IMG/VR virus record: IMGVR_UViG_3300045253_000025
Span: 1-55,426 of that record
Direction: 5' to 3' (one strand)
Length of the DNA: 55,426 nucleotides
Origin: a virus
In this document: positions 30,686 through 38,562 of the stretch, piece after piece
How positions within the stretch are numbered: the first letter of the stretch is position 1
Layout: every line of letters begins with the position of its first letter
Program-made: the position numbers and the translations under genes
The notes under the pieces: model-generated
The model's database searches: none
What the model was told of the DNA's origin: nothing
Seen by the model: the letters and a program-made list of their open reading frames with translations, nothing else

Positions 30686-31629
30686 CGCTTCTCCTTGTAG
30701 GCTAGCGGCTCATCGTGATCGAGCGTTCCCCACTTCCCGCGATTCGGATATCGCATCTCTCCAACGTGATCCAAGAAGACCTTCTTAGTAGCGTAGACCT
30801 TGCACTTCCAATCCCAGAGCATCCAGGAGAATCGCCAGTCTTCCGAGTCGTGATCGACGTAATACTTCTCCCCGGTTCGGTTGTTGGGATGAGGTCGGTT
30901 TTCCGGTTCCCACGGTTCTCCAAATGAAACTTCTTTCTTCTCAACAGCAGGAGCGTAGATATGCGAGATGCAGTTGAAGGAAACCTTGAGTCTTTGCTGT
31001 GGGTAATTCGATGAGCCTTGAGGCGGATCGTAATACTCCGTAGCTGAGCACCAATCCTTGCGGAGATCAGCGATCCAACAGCCGGTATTGACCGTCAGGG
31101 GATGCTTGGGATAGCCGGTATCAGCGGAGGAGAAAGTATCTGGGGTCTGGATATCAAGCCCACCGTAGATACCGGGATGGTTCTTGGCAAGGATTCCTTC
31201 CTCCAATTCCTTGAGCGTGAATCGAAACAGCGGATTGATCCTGTCTTTGTGATCTCCGATCCCGCAAGAGGTCAGACCGTGAGCAGACTTCAAAGGACTG
31301 ATGGCGCTTACCACGTCTGCGCCTAGCCGCTCACACTCATCGACCAGTATATCGAGCCAGAAGACGACGGGAGCGATGTCGGTATGAAGCATAGCGAAGT
31401 GAGTAATCTCTCCTCGATCCCGATACTCCAGAGCTTCCGCCCAGAGGCGGTTGAAGCAGTTGCCCAGCATCGAGTCGGAATGATCCCGGACGAGGATCGG
31501 CTGCTTGTGATAGAAGTCGGGAGGGATGTAGTTCTTCGAGGTCGCAGTCAGGATTCCCGATAGCACTCCGCGATGGAGCCATGAGTCATACATCGGGATC
31601 GCCAGATAGACGCGGGGACGATCAGTCAT
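30682..31629 (-). CDS. GT-A-type glycosyltransferase-like protein
   Basis: 315 residues. VYLAIPMYDSWLHRGVLSGIL near the start, HFAMLHTDIAPVVFWLDILVDEC (with HTDI in the DxD place) and a GYPKHPLTVNTGCW segment. These are features of phage and bacterial GT-A glycosyltransferase-like proteins. Donor and acceptor are unknown. It precedes the methyltransferase (ATGA overlap) and follows the terminase. Good GGAGG ribosome site. Confidence 0.6.
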   Translation of the reverse strand: MTDRPRVYLAIPMYDSWLHRGVLSGILTATSKNYIPPDFYHKQPILVRDHSDSMLGNCFNRLWAEALEYRDRGEITHFAMLHTDIAPVVFWLDILVDECERLGADVVSAISPLKSAHGLTSCGIGDHKDRINPLFRFTLKELEEGILAKNHPGIYGGLDIQTPDTFSSADTGYPKHPLTVNTGCWIADLRKDWCSATEYYDPPQGSSNYPQQRLKVSFNCISHIYAPAVEKKEVSFGEPWEPENRPHPNNRTGEKYYVDHDSEDWRFSWMLWDWKCKVYATKKVFLDHVGEMRYPNRGKWGTLDHDEPLAYKEKR

Positions 31630-31663
31630 AGAAGCCTCCTTGAGTTATCGGAAGGCTACCACA

Positions 31664-31675
31664 TTTTGAGACTTC
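31664..31675 (+). promoter_or_regulatory. Candidate operator 12-mer TTTTGAGACTTC
   Basis: Exact copy in the 45-base gap between terminase and glycosyltransferase genes. No good -35/-10 pair around it, so it may be a free regulator site. Confidence 0.4.
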
Positions 31676-33162
31676 TATCTACCCCAGACTCCAGGTATCG
31701 AAGAAGCTCCCCAAGCGGAAGGAACTGAATCAGAGGAGAGCGGGTTATCAGCAGAGCTATAGTTCGCTACTTCCAGGGCCGCATAAGCCAGCGTATCGAC
31801 GATATCGTCCTGCTGGCGGGGATGACCGATCCAGGCGAAGATTTCCGTCTCAGCGTCAGCCAGAGCCGAATCAGGCTGGGTAAATCGGTTGTCCGTGTTC
31901 TCGTGAATGTATTCCGGGAACCAGATTCTCCCGGCTTTCATCTGCACCATCGCGGGAGTCGCACGAGTAACCTTATCCGCTGCGCGTGGATTGAGACCGC
32001 GAATCGGAAGTCCCTTGCGTTGAGCGATCTGGAAGACTCCCAGATTCGCTCCATTGGATTCGATGGCAATGTAGTCTGGTCTCCAAAGCTGGTACGCTTC
32101 GTTGAGATGTGGAAAGATATCGGGAATCTCCTTTTGGAAGCGGACCATATCCCAAAAGATCAGATCGTTGTCGGGAGTGACGAACCACGTCGAGATGACC
32201 GTCCAGGACGGCTCGTCATTCTTGTAGACGGAAGCGCCTCCAGGCATCTCTCGAAGCGAAGCAGCGGGATCGACCGTCTGAAAGCATCTACAGGCGGCTC
32301 GGTGGATCGTCTTGCCGGTACGGCCAGGACCGAGATAGATGTAGTCGCCATGTAGGGAGTACCGCTTGACCCAATCGTACTTGAACCGACCAGCTTCCTG
32401 CACGTCCCAATTCCCGGCCAGCATTTGTTCCCTGGTTACGGGATCAAGTTCTTGCAAGGATTCGATGTAGCCTTCCTGATCGACGTGAGGGTTATCAGTG
32501 ACGAAGGAGGGAAGGTACAGACGGGAAGGATGAGTCCCTAAGAATTTCCCATTGACGTTTTTGATCTGGAACCGCTTCTTGAGCCAGCCGGAAGTAGCAG
32601 GGTCATTTCTCTTAGGCGGATTGGAAGCGCATCGCATCCGAAGCGGAGCGTTGATCTCGTTCCGCCTCCGCAAGCGAGTGAACAGGTACAGGTAGTCTTG
32701 CTCGTTGAAGTGTGACACCTCATCGAAGCCGACGTACTGGAACTCGGAGGAGTCGTATCGTGCATAGACATTGAAGTCTCCTAAGTAGCCGAACTGGAGG
32801 GAAGCTCCAGAGGGAAACGTAAAGCGGTTGTCTTGAGGGCTGAACTTTGCGTCGGTATCAGCAAGCCAAGTCAGAGCAACATTGAAGATCGAGGAGGACA
32901 TCTTCCCAGCGGTTAGCTCAGTACGGAAGATGATCGCGGAGTAACCTGGGACATCAACGTATTGCAAAGCGCCCATCAGGAGCCAGATCGACTTGCCTCC
33001 GCCAGCGGCTCCTCCAAATAGAATCTCTCGATTGGGGAGTGTCAGTCCGACGAGTTGCTTCGATGTCGGCTCGTAGGGGATATACTTCGTCCACTTAAGC
33101 GAGAAGCGATCCCGGAAGGATGAGAGCGATACGTTAAGAGGAGTAGAAGCGGCTCGGATCAT
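31675..33162 (-). CDS. terL: Terminase large subunit
   Basis: 495 residues. Walker A FGGAAGGGKSIWL at ~49-61, Walker B VGFDEVSHF at ~144-152, and the C-terminal RNase H-like nuclease with DYIAIESNGANLGV and late acidic DAETEIFAWIGHPRQQDDIVDTLAY. Length and order fit TerL of tailed phages. Motor and nuclease for DNA packaging. The small subunit lies ~5 kb upstream, separated by unrelated genes. Confidence 0.9.
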   Translation of the reverse strand: MIRAASTPLNVSLSSFRDRFSLKWTKYIPYEPTSKQLVGLTLPNREILFGGAAGGGKSIWLLMGALQYVDVPGYSAIIFRTELTAGKMSSSIFNVALTWLADTDAKFSPQDNRFTFPSGASLQFGYLGDFNVYARYDSSEFQYVGFDEVSHFNEQDYLYLFTRLRRRNEINAPLRMRCASNPPKRNDPATSGWLKKRFQIKNVNGKFLGTHPSRLYLPSFVTDNPHVDQEGYIESLQELDPVTREQMLAGNWDVQEAGRFKYDWVKRYSLHGDYIYLGPGRTGKTIHRAACRCFQTVDPAASLREMPGGASVYKNDEPSWTVISTWFVTPDNDLIFWDMVRFQKEIPDIFPHLNEAYQLWRPDYIAIESNGANLGVFQIAQRKGLPIRGLNPRAADKVTRATPAMVQMKAGRIWFPEYIHENTDNRFTQPDSALADAETEIFAWIGHPRQQDDIVDTLAYAALEVANYSSADNPLSSDSVPSAWGASSIPGVWGR

Positions 33163-33171
33163 GCTTCTATT

Positions 33172-33942
33172 CTACCGCATTACCTGCCAAGCTCGCTGGA
33201 TGGCTGCTGAGACTCGATTCGCATAGACCCCTTGCATCGAATACTGGAAGGGATGATCGGAGAGCTTGCGCAGGCAGACGAACAAGCAAGTAGATTCGGA
33301 AACGTAATTGAACTGTCGAGCTAGTTCGAGTACTCGCTCACGAGATTCGACTCCGAAATACTCTCCTTTATTCGTCGCATACATCGCCTCGATCTTGTAA
33401 TCATTCTCGACAGCCAGATCGAAGTACAACGTCGGTTGCAGATTGTAGAAGCCATGCTCGATCCATCCCGTCCAAGGAGACTCGTGGATCATCAGCCCTC
33501 CGGCTTTGCAGTAGTCGTGCATCGTCTTGAAGACTTGGCCGATGTTGAAGATATGCTCGGCAGTTCCATGATTGATAATCAGATCAATAGGGATCGTCCT
33601 ATCGGGAGGCTGATCGGGAGGCTCGTTCAAATTCATCCTTAAAGCTTTCTCATCTCCATGCAAATCAATCGAGACGATCTGCTTCGGAGAAAGGAATATC
33701 TCGTAGACGATCTCGGCTAGACGGCGGAGAGTTCGAGAAGTGGCACTCGATAGATTGCTGAGCGACTTGACTTCCTGCTGGAGACGATCAGGGAAGATAT
33801 CATCGAGCATCTCGCAAGGACTCATATCCCCATACCAAGTCGCCTGACCGATCTCTAGGATCGAGCCTCCCTTCGCAGTCTTCAGGACTCCGCTATTGGC
33901 TAGCTCCCGGAAGATTCGATACCAATCTTTAGTGATTGCCAT
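33172..33942 (-). CDS. SAM-dependent methyltransferase-like protein
   Basis: 256 residues. ILEIGQATWYGD in the SAM-binding place, then a DLIINHGTAEHIFNIGQVFKTMHDYCKAGGLMIHESPW core. Fits class I methyltransferases acting on small molecules or glycans. It sits directly before the terminase gene and near the glycosyltransferase-like gene. Confidence 0.6.
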   Translation of the reverse strand: MAITKDWYRIFRELANSGVLKTAKGGSILEIGQATWYGDMSPCEMLDDIFPDRLQQEVKSLSNLSSATSRTLRRLAEIVYEIFLSPKQIVSIDLHGDEKALRMNLNEPPDQPPDRTIPIDLIINHGTAEHIFNIGQVFKTMHDYCKAGGLMIHESPWTGWIEHGFYNLQPTLYFDLAVENDYKIEAMYATNKGEYFGVESRERVLELARQFNYVSESTCLFVCLRKLSDHPFQYSMQGVYANRVSAAIQRAWQVMR

Positions 33943-33946
33943 AGGA

Positions 33947-34105
33947 CTACTCCTCCTCGTTGATGCAGGCTAACTCGTATTCCTTACGCTCGATCTGCTT
34001 CTCCAAATCCAGGATCGTATTGTCGAGAGCCTCCCGCGATCGCTCGGCTTGAGTCAGCCGGGTACGGAGATCGTCTAGCTCTTGGCGGATTTGAGTAGCG
34101 GTCAT
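33947..34105 (-). CDS. Small coiled-coil protein
   Basis: 52 residues, MTATQIRQELDDLRTRLTQ then ERSREALDNTILDLEKQIER, a nearly uninterrupted coiled coil. Fits exactly between neighbouring genes. Function unknown. Confidence 0.6.
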   Translation of the reverse strand: MTATQIRQELDDLRTRLTQAERSREALDNTILDLEKQIERKEYELACINEEE

Positions 34106-34107
34106 TG

Positions 34108-34473
34108 CTATTTCTTTCCGACCGTAATCCCCATCGTCTGCATCCAGGCGGAAGCATACATATTCGCGGCTTCGGCTACGGCGACGACGTTGCAGGGGAT
34201 GACGGTATCCCGCTGGTTGATAAGCCTCTCTAGCTCGGCTTCTTCGTCATCGGAGCAGCCGATTCCCTTGGCTTCCAGTTCCGCAATCCGATAGTTGTTG
34301 ACTCCTGACCCCTGACGAGCAAAGCCGAAGTCGATGGCGGCTAGCTGAGCGAGGCAAGCGATTGAGGCTTGATGAAACAGAGCGAACGCTTGAGCTTCCA
34401 GCATTTGCTTTTGAGCAATGGGATCGGTTGCCATTGCTCGTAGCATATCGGGAGTAAGAACCGGACCGGGCAT
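34108..34473 (-). CDS. Hypothetical 121-residue protein
   Basis: Helical: PDMLRAMATDPIAQKQMLEAQAFALFHQA, CSDDEEAELERLINQRDTVIP, then NVVAVAEAANMYASAWMQTMG. No signal peptide. No family recognised. Part of the run of small genes before the methyltransferase. Confidence 0.5.
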   Translation of the reverse strand: MPGPVLTPDMLRAMATDPIAQKQMLEAQAFALFHQASIACLAQLAAIDFGFARQGSGVNNYRIAELEAKGIGCSDDEEAELERLINQRDTVIPCNVVAVAEAANMYASAWMQTMGITVGKK

Positions 34474-34490
34474 GGAGACCTCCTTGAGTT

Positions 34491-34835
34491 TTAGACGACT
34501 TCGTATCGAGCTTCTTCTTCAGCCAGCATGTATTCGGCCATGTCGAACGCATTACGGCGGTAAGCGGCTAGCTGCTCCCGCTGGAAGCAGCGAGGGTCAA
34601 TCAGCCCTAAGCGAGCGCAGAAGCCGGAGATGATTCCTGAAGCATAGATGCGGATCGCCTGGACTTGAGCCATTGTCATCGGCTGATCTCCGGGAGCAGG
34701 CTCTTTCGGGAGATCACGCTCCGGGAGTACCTGGAGATGGGAGAGATCGTGACCCTTCCGCTTGGCTTCCGCGATATCTTGTTCAGTTGGAGGATCAATC
34801 TTCGGTCTTGGTCCGATCTGATGATTTCTCCCCAT
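34491..34835 (-). CDS. Hypothetical 114-residue protein
   Basis: Starts MGRNHQIGPRPKIDPPTEQDI, then MTMAQVQAIRIYASGIISGF and DPRCFQREQLAAYRRNAFDMAEYMLAEE. First gene after the promoter at 34874-34902. No family recognised. Confidence 0.5.
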   Translation of the reverse strand: MGRNHQIGPRPKIDPPTEQDIAEAKRKGHDLSHLQVLPERDLPKEPAPGDQPMTMAQVQAIRIYASGIISGFCARLGLIDPRCFQREQLAAYRRNAFDMAEYMLAEEEARYEVV

Positions 34836-34873
34836 GATTCGCTCCGTCGTTTAGCTTCGTGCTGATTGGGGAA

Positions 34874-34902
34874 AGCGTAGCAGTAGAGGGGAAGCTTGTC
34901 AA
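34874..34902 (-). promoter_or_regulatory. Sigma70-type promoter, leftward
   Basis: Minus strand: TTGACA (34902-34897), 17-base spacer, TACGCT (34879-34874). Lies at the end of the large unknown gene and precedes the 114-residue gene by ~35 bases. Confidence 0.65.
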
Positions 34903-36362
34903 ACTGACTTGCTAGCAACCTTGCTCTGGGATGCTATCGCACGACGGAGATCGCCAACTAAAATGCGTACGCCAAAGCTCGAAGTGACTACCACATCATC
35001 GCTCCATAGGCGAGTCGATTCGTAGTCGATAGCCCACTCCGCAAACGGTTTCAGCGCCTCCCGTGCCGCGTCCCGCTCTCTTTGGAGCGTAGAGAAGGCG
35101 GCGCGAATGGCGTCAACTGCCCGGGCAATATCTGCCGGATGTGTCGTCTTGCCCCATCGTTTTTCGAGGATTTCGCACAATATGCTTTCGATTTCGCCCG
35201 GGCATTCCCCCGTCCCTTGTGGCTGTTGGGATTCCAGTTCGGTGAGTTTCTTCTCGGCCGCAACCCATCGTCGCACAATTTCAGGTCGCACCAATACGTT
35301 GCAGGTCAGCGAATCAGGTCCATCGTTACCGTCATCCATCCAGTTCCAATACTCCCCGATTGATTCTGTGCGATGAAGGCCATGCAGTTCTGATCTTGCC
35401 ACATCCAACTCCTGCCGCGTTTTATATTCCAGTTTGTTCGCCTCTCTCCGAAGATTATCCAGCCGTTCATTGCACGCTTTCGCCCGTTCCAGTTCCCCCC
35501 TCAGCCGCGCAACTTCGCTGCTGTCGTCGGCGGGGCGGGCCTCGGCTATCGACAATATCTTTTCGTATCTGTCCGTCCTTACCAACGTCCACTCGCCATC
35601 GTGCAACTTCCTGAGAATATCGCCAAGCGGGGTTATCGGCTCTGTCGGCGCGCTGGGGGGCGGGGTGATGGGTGGCATCGTGATATGCTCTGTCGCCACG
35701 CATCCCGGCATTTGACATCCCATCACATATTCCGCCTCTGCCTTGCAATCGTATTTTCTCGCTTCGTTGGCGTCGGTCGTCCACCGCTCCGGCAGCATGG
35801 CGTCTCCGTATTGGCCGTATTGCCGCTTCCACCAATGCGGCACGCCTTCAATGGTGCGCTCGATAAGCCAATACGGTTCACCCGGTATCGCTTGTTTGGA
35901 GCCAGCGGGGTCGTCCTTCGGCTCTGGTGGCATATAGCGAATGTCCGCGTTTTCTGGTCCGCTCGCTGGCACATTGTTCGGTTCGACGCGGCGAAAGCGG
36001 GAAGCTAAAAGCGGCTGCTCATCGTCGCCGATCAGGAAGCCTTCAAGTTGGACGAGCTTCATTTCGTCGTCAGTCCACGCGCGGGCAATCTTGTAATAAC
36101 ATCCATGCACGACTTTGCCAGCGAAATACTCGTCGATGTATGTGTCGTCCGTACAGATTGCCACATCGCCCGGCTTGAAGTCCCCGACTTTCAACTCCTG
36201 CGGCTCAGAGGCGCGGAGTGTGGAGAGGACGACTTTCTTTCGTTCTTGATATTCGCGTTGTGCTTCGACTGCTTTCTCCCACGGCAGGTTCTTGGTGTAT
36301 GCCGTGGCTTCTTTCAACAGCCACTCGATCTCATCTACGGTTGCTTGTGGTAGGATGGGCAT
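34899..36362 (-). CDS. Large hypothetical protein, composite
   Basis: About 487 residues from the likely ATG at 36362 (an upstream ATG would add 14). Regions: an early helical part (VDEIEWLLKEATAYTKNLPWEKA), a beta-rich part with FKPGDVAICTDDTYIDEYFAG and a Pro-rich stretch (PPITPPPSAPTEP), then a coiled coil (SEVARLRGELERAKACNERL). Its codon and base style differ from typical genes here, suggesting recent transfer. No function recognised. Confidence 0.5.
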   Translation of the reverse strand: MPILPQATVDEIEWLLKEATAYTKNLPWEKAVEAQREYQERKKVVLSTLRASEPQELKVGDFKPGDVAICTDDTYIDEYFAGKVVHGCYYKIARAWTDDEMKLVQLEGFLIGDDEQPLLASRFRRVEPNNVPASGPENADIRYMPPEPKDDPAGSKQAIPGEPYWLIERTIEGVPHWWKRQYGQYGDAMLPERWTTDANEARKYDCKAEAEYVMGCQMPGCVATEHITMPPITPPPSAPTEPITPLGDILRKLHDGEWTLVRTDRYEKILSIAEARPADDSSEVARLRGELERAKACNERLDNLRREANKLEYKTRQELDVARSELHGLHRTESIGEYWNWMDDGNDGPDSLTCNVLVRPEIVRRWVAAEKKLTELESQQPQGTGECPGEIESILCEILEKRWGKTTHPADIARAVDAIRAAFSTLQRERDAAREALKPFAEWAIDYESTRLWSDDVVVTSSFGVRILVGDLRRAIASQSKVASKSV

Positions 36363-36376
36363 GGAGTTTAGTCCGG

Positions 36377-36808
36377 TTAGAAGTAAAGGCTCGCTAGGTG
36401 CCAAGTCGGCGGTACGTAGGGCAAATCAAACTGATTGCAGAACTTTTCAATCCACTTGTCGGCATCGGGCTGCTGCGACAGGTGTCTATGTCCAAGGTCT
36501 ATTTGTTCGTCGTACTCGACTCGCATTTCAAGGCAACAGCAATGGACGACGAACCGCTCGCAATCCTCCGCGCCGAACCAACGCATCTCGACGTGCTCTG
36601 GCGTAGCTTCGTATGCTCGCAGCTTGATCCGCCATTCGTCCCATTCCGGCGATTTGTAATCAGTGCTAGTCGGCCGCGTCGGTTGATGCTCTGAATCCCA
36701 CTTGTCATTTATGCCGTGATAGTCGTAATCGACAACGCGATATTTCTCGCTAGCGATTTTTCCAATGTCGATTCCGTAGTAAATGATTCCGTGCGGGTCT
36801 GTGCTCAT
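36377..36808 (-). CDS. Hypothetical 143-residue protein
   Basis: Starts MSTDPHGIIYYGIDIGKIAS, then DSEHQPTRPTSTDYKSPEWDEWRIKLRAYE and CERFVVHCCCLEMRVEYDEQ. An acidic, Trp- and Tyr-rich protein with an unusual CCC. TGATG overlap with a possible small gene upstream. No family recognised. Same foreign codon style as its neighbours. Confidence 0.5.
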   Translation of the reverse strand: MSTDPHGIIYYGIDIGKIASEKYRVVDYDYHGINDKWDSEHQPTRPTSTDYKSPEWDEWRIKLRAYEATPEHVEMRWFGAEDCERFVVHCCCLEMRVEYDEQIDLGHRHLSQQPDADKWIEKFCNQFDLPYVPPTWHLASLYF

Positions 36809-36897
36809 CACCCACCTCCCCCAGCAGCGGACAGCGCGGCAGAGAGGGTCGGGCCATAAAACTCGCGCGAATCTTCGTCGGGATGTTCCCCGGCCAT
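36808..36897 (-). CDS. Possible short gene, maybe a frameshifted remnant
   Basis: 29 residues from the ATG (MAGEHPDEDSREFYGPTLSA and so on). The same frame is open upstream past TGCILASWRGEEIEVEFDPS but without a normal start. An ATG with a short reading (MIESERNPTIPA) lies in another frame at ~36988. Either a non-standard start or a frameshift. Weak. Confidence 0.25.
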   Translation of the reverse strand: MAGEHPDEDSREFYGPTLSAALSAAGGGG

Positions 36898-36978
36898 ACT
36901 CGGATCAAACTCAACTTCTATTTCTTCGCCGCGCCAAGATGCCAAGATGCAGCCGGTATCGTGGGATTCCTCTCAGAT

Positions 36979-37221
36979 TCAATCATCGTGTTTCTCTCCC
37001 CATTGGACTAACGACATTTGCCACAGATTCAGCGGCAGCGATTGTTCGTCAACTGACAAGCCTCGATAGTCCACCGTCAACGTATATCTCGTAATCCAGT
37101 CACGACTCGGCAGCAATTCGCAAGAGGCAATCGTACAACTACGTGGCGTGGGAAACTCAAGGCCGCCGATTTCAACCAACCGTGGGCATATCAGCATCAG
37201 GTTTAGCAGGAAAGTTATCAT
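36979..37221 (-). CDS. Hypothetical 80-residue protein
   Basis: Starts MITFLLNLMLICPRLVEIGG at 37221 in ATGA overlap with the membrane gene upstream, then SCTIASCELLPSRDWITRYTL. A hydrophobic start suggests a membrane-linked or exported protein. Unknown function. Confidence 0.45.
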   Translation of the reverse strand: MITFLLNLMLICPRLVEIGGLEFPTPRSCTIASCELLPSRDWITRYTLTVDYRGLSVDEQSLPLNLWQMSLVQWGEKHDD

Positions 37222-37397
37222 GTGAAAAACACAAGAATCAGTAGTTTGAGCACGCCGAATCCACCTACGAAACCAGCCAGCGGAAACAGAACAATACCCA
37301 CGCATCCGGCAGGCGCACGGAGACAACCAGGCAGCGTCAGGATCAGCGTCAAGGCGGCACACACGAATCCGAATATTGATGATATTAGGTTGGGCAT
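37218..37397 (-). CDS. Small membrane protein
   Basis: 59 residues from the ATG at 37397. Two hydrophobic helices: FGFVCAALTLILTLPGCL and VGIVLFPLAGFVGGFGVLKLL. No family. Coupled to the following gene. Confidence 0.45.
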   Translation of the reverse strand: MPNLISSIFGFVCAALTLILTLPGCLRAPAGCVGIVLFPLAGFVGGFGVLKLLILVFFT

Positions 37398-37401
37398 GGG
37401 G

Positions 37402-37566
37402 TTAACCAAAAATACCTTTTTCGGTGAATGTAACCAAAAAGAAAGCGATTGCTACTATAACTCCGAATGTCAATCCCAGATTCGATCCGGTATCGAGCCA
37501 TAGATCAAGGGCAATGCACCCTATTCCGCATCCCCATGTACAAGCACAAACTAAATTTCTTCTCAT
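37402..37566 (-). CDS. Small membrane protein
   Basis: 54 residues: MRRNLVCACTWGCGIGCIAL then GLTFGVIVAIAFFLVTFTEK. One or two membrane segments and five Cys near the N-terminus. Lies between TerS and the next small membrane gene. Confidence 0.45.
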   Translation of the reverse strand: MRRNLVCACTWGCGIGCIALDLWLDTGSNLGLTFGVIVAIAFFLVTFTEKGIFG

Positions 37567-37603
37567 TGCGGTTTCTTCCCTCTAAGTTTGGTGGGCATAA
37601 ATT

Positions 37604-38275
37604 TTATTCTCCTTCCTCAAGAATCTCCTCATCCTGAATTTCATTCACCTGCTTATTTTTCTGAAAAGAAAGAGCCAGGGCTTTACCCGCTTCCGTCATC
37701 TGTACCAAACCTAACTCCTCCATCACCCCTAACGCTTCCAGGATCGTCTCATCGGCTGGAATCACTTTCCCAGCTACGATCATCTGACCATTGACTTCGA
37801 TCGGATTCTCCCCGCCTTCGATCACATGCTCAATCTTCTCCGAATCCCATCCTGGTTCGTTGACCTTCGAGCGATGCTTAACGCGAAGGAACGTCGTGGG
37901 ATTCGTTTTCTTAACTTCGATCTCCGCCGTCAAGCGAGCAATCGCCGTTGCACGTCGTACATCCCGGTAGAAACGACTGTACGGAGATTCCTTATTGATT
38001 TGCGTCTCATCCCGTCCTCGATTCATCCATTCCGTAAATGTATCAGGGTGTACACCCATACAGGAAGCCGCTACATGGTCCCACGCGCCTGCTCGGATGT
38101 AGCCTAGCATCCTCGTATAAATTTCTTCCGGCATCAATTCCAGCGTAGGGCGTCTGCCATTCGATTTCCGCATTACGGAAACGGGACCGGAAGGCAATTC
38201 GTACTCCGGCGAATCCTGCTTAGCCGGTCGAGAGACGGGCTTCGATCGAGATCGCTTATTTTGAGACTTACGCAT
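37604..38275 (-). CDS. terS: Terminase small subunit
   Basis: 223 residues, with a basic N-terminus (MRKSQNKRSRSKPVSRP). It then has an HTH-like part: YIRAGAWDHVAASCMGVHPDTFTEWMNRG, typical of the DNA-binding domain of TerS, and YSRFYRDVRRATAIARLTAE with KKTNPTTFLRVKHRS. The acidic C-terminus would bind TerL. TerS recognises the packaging site. The promoter at 38282-38310 would start transcription almost at the ATG. A dispersed motif lies at 37653-37674. Confidence 0.75.
   Translation of the reverse strand: MRKSQNKRSRSKPVSRPAKQDSPEYELPSGPVSVMRKSNGRRPTLELMPEEIYTRMLGYIRAGAWDHVAASCMGVHPDTFTEWMNRGRDETQINKESPYSRFYRDVRRATAIARLTAEIEVKKTNPTTFLRVKHRSKVNEPGWDSEKIEHVIEGGENPIEVNGQMIVAGKVIPADETILEALGVMEELGLVQMTEAGKALALSFQKNKQVNEIQDEEILEEGE
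37653..37674 (+). repeat. Dispersed motif, type B core, in terS
   Basis: TTATTTTTCTGAAAAGAAAG. On the coding strand it spans part of SFQKNKQ. The hairpin part is absent. Confidence 0.6.
38259..38270 (+). promoter_or_regulatory. Candidate operator 12-mer (near copy)
   Basis: TTTTGAGACTTA, one mismatch, on the plus strand inside the first codons of terS and just downstream of its promoter. A bound protein there would block transcription. Confidence 0.4.
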
Positions 38276-38281
38276 CCCTGC

Positions 38282-38310
38282 ACCTTAACGATTCTAAGAG
38301 CCGATGTCAA
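38282..38310 (-). promoter_or_regulatory. Sigma70-type promoter, leftward (terS)
   Basis: Minus strand: TTGACA (38310-38305), 17-base spacer, TAAGGT (38287-38282). Predicted start is near 38275, the first base of the terS ATG, which would make a leaderless or near-leaderless mRNA. Confidence 0.65.
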
Positions 38311-38312
38311 AC

Positions 38313-38561
38313 TCAACCGTTGATCTCATAATGCTGGGTTGCGGGAATGATCTGAGTGGTTCTTACATCCCTTATAGCTGTCTTCGGATTCTCTCGAATA
38401 ATGACAAGAGCTAGACTTCGAGCGGCTCTGATTTCCGTCAATCGCTTCTCGAAGAAAGCTATCCCTTCCTTAACTGTCGAGAACTCAGCAATTGCTTTGA
38501 AAGCTTGCTTGAGACATTCCTGATATGCTTCCTCGATCACGTCCTCATCGGTCGATGTCAT
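38313..38561 (-). CDS. Hypothetical 82-residue protein
   Basis: Acidic and helical: TDEDVIEEAYQECLKQAFKAIAEFSTVKEGIAFFEKRLTEIRAAR. Lies one base after the ParB-like gene and just upstream of the terS promoter. No family recognised. Confidence 0.5.
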   Translation of the reverse strand: MTSTDEDVIEEAYQECLKQAFKAIAEFSTVKEGIAFFEKRLTEIRAARSLALVIIRENPKTAIRDVRTTQIIPATQHYEING

Positions 38562-38562
38562 C

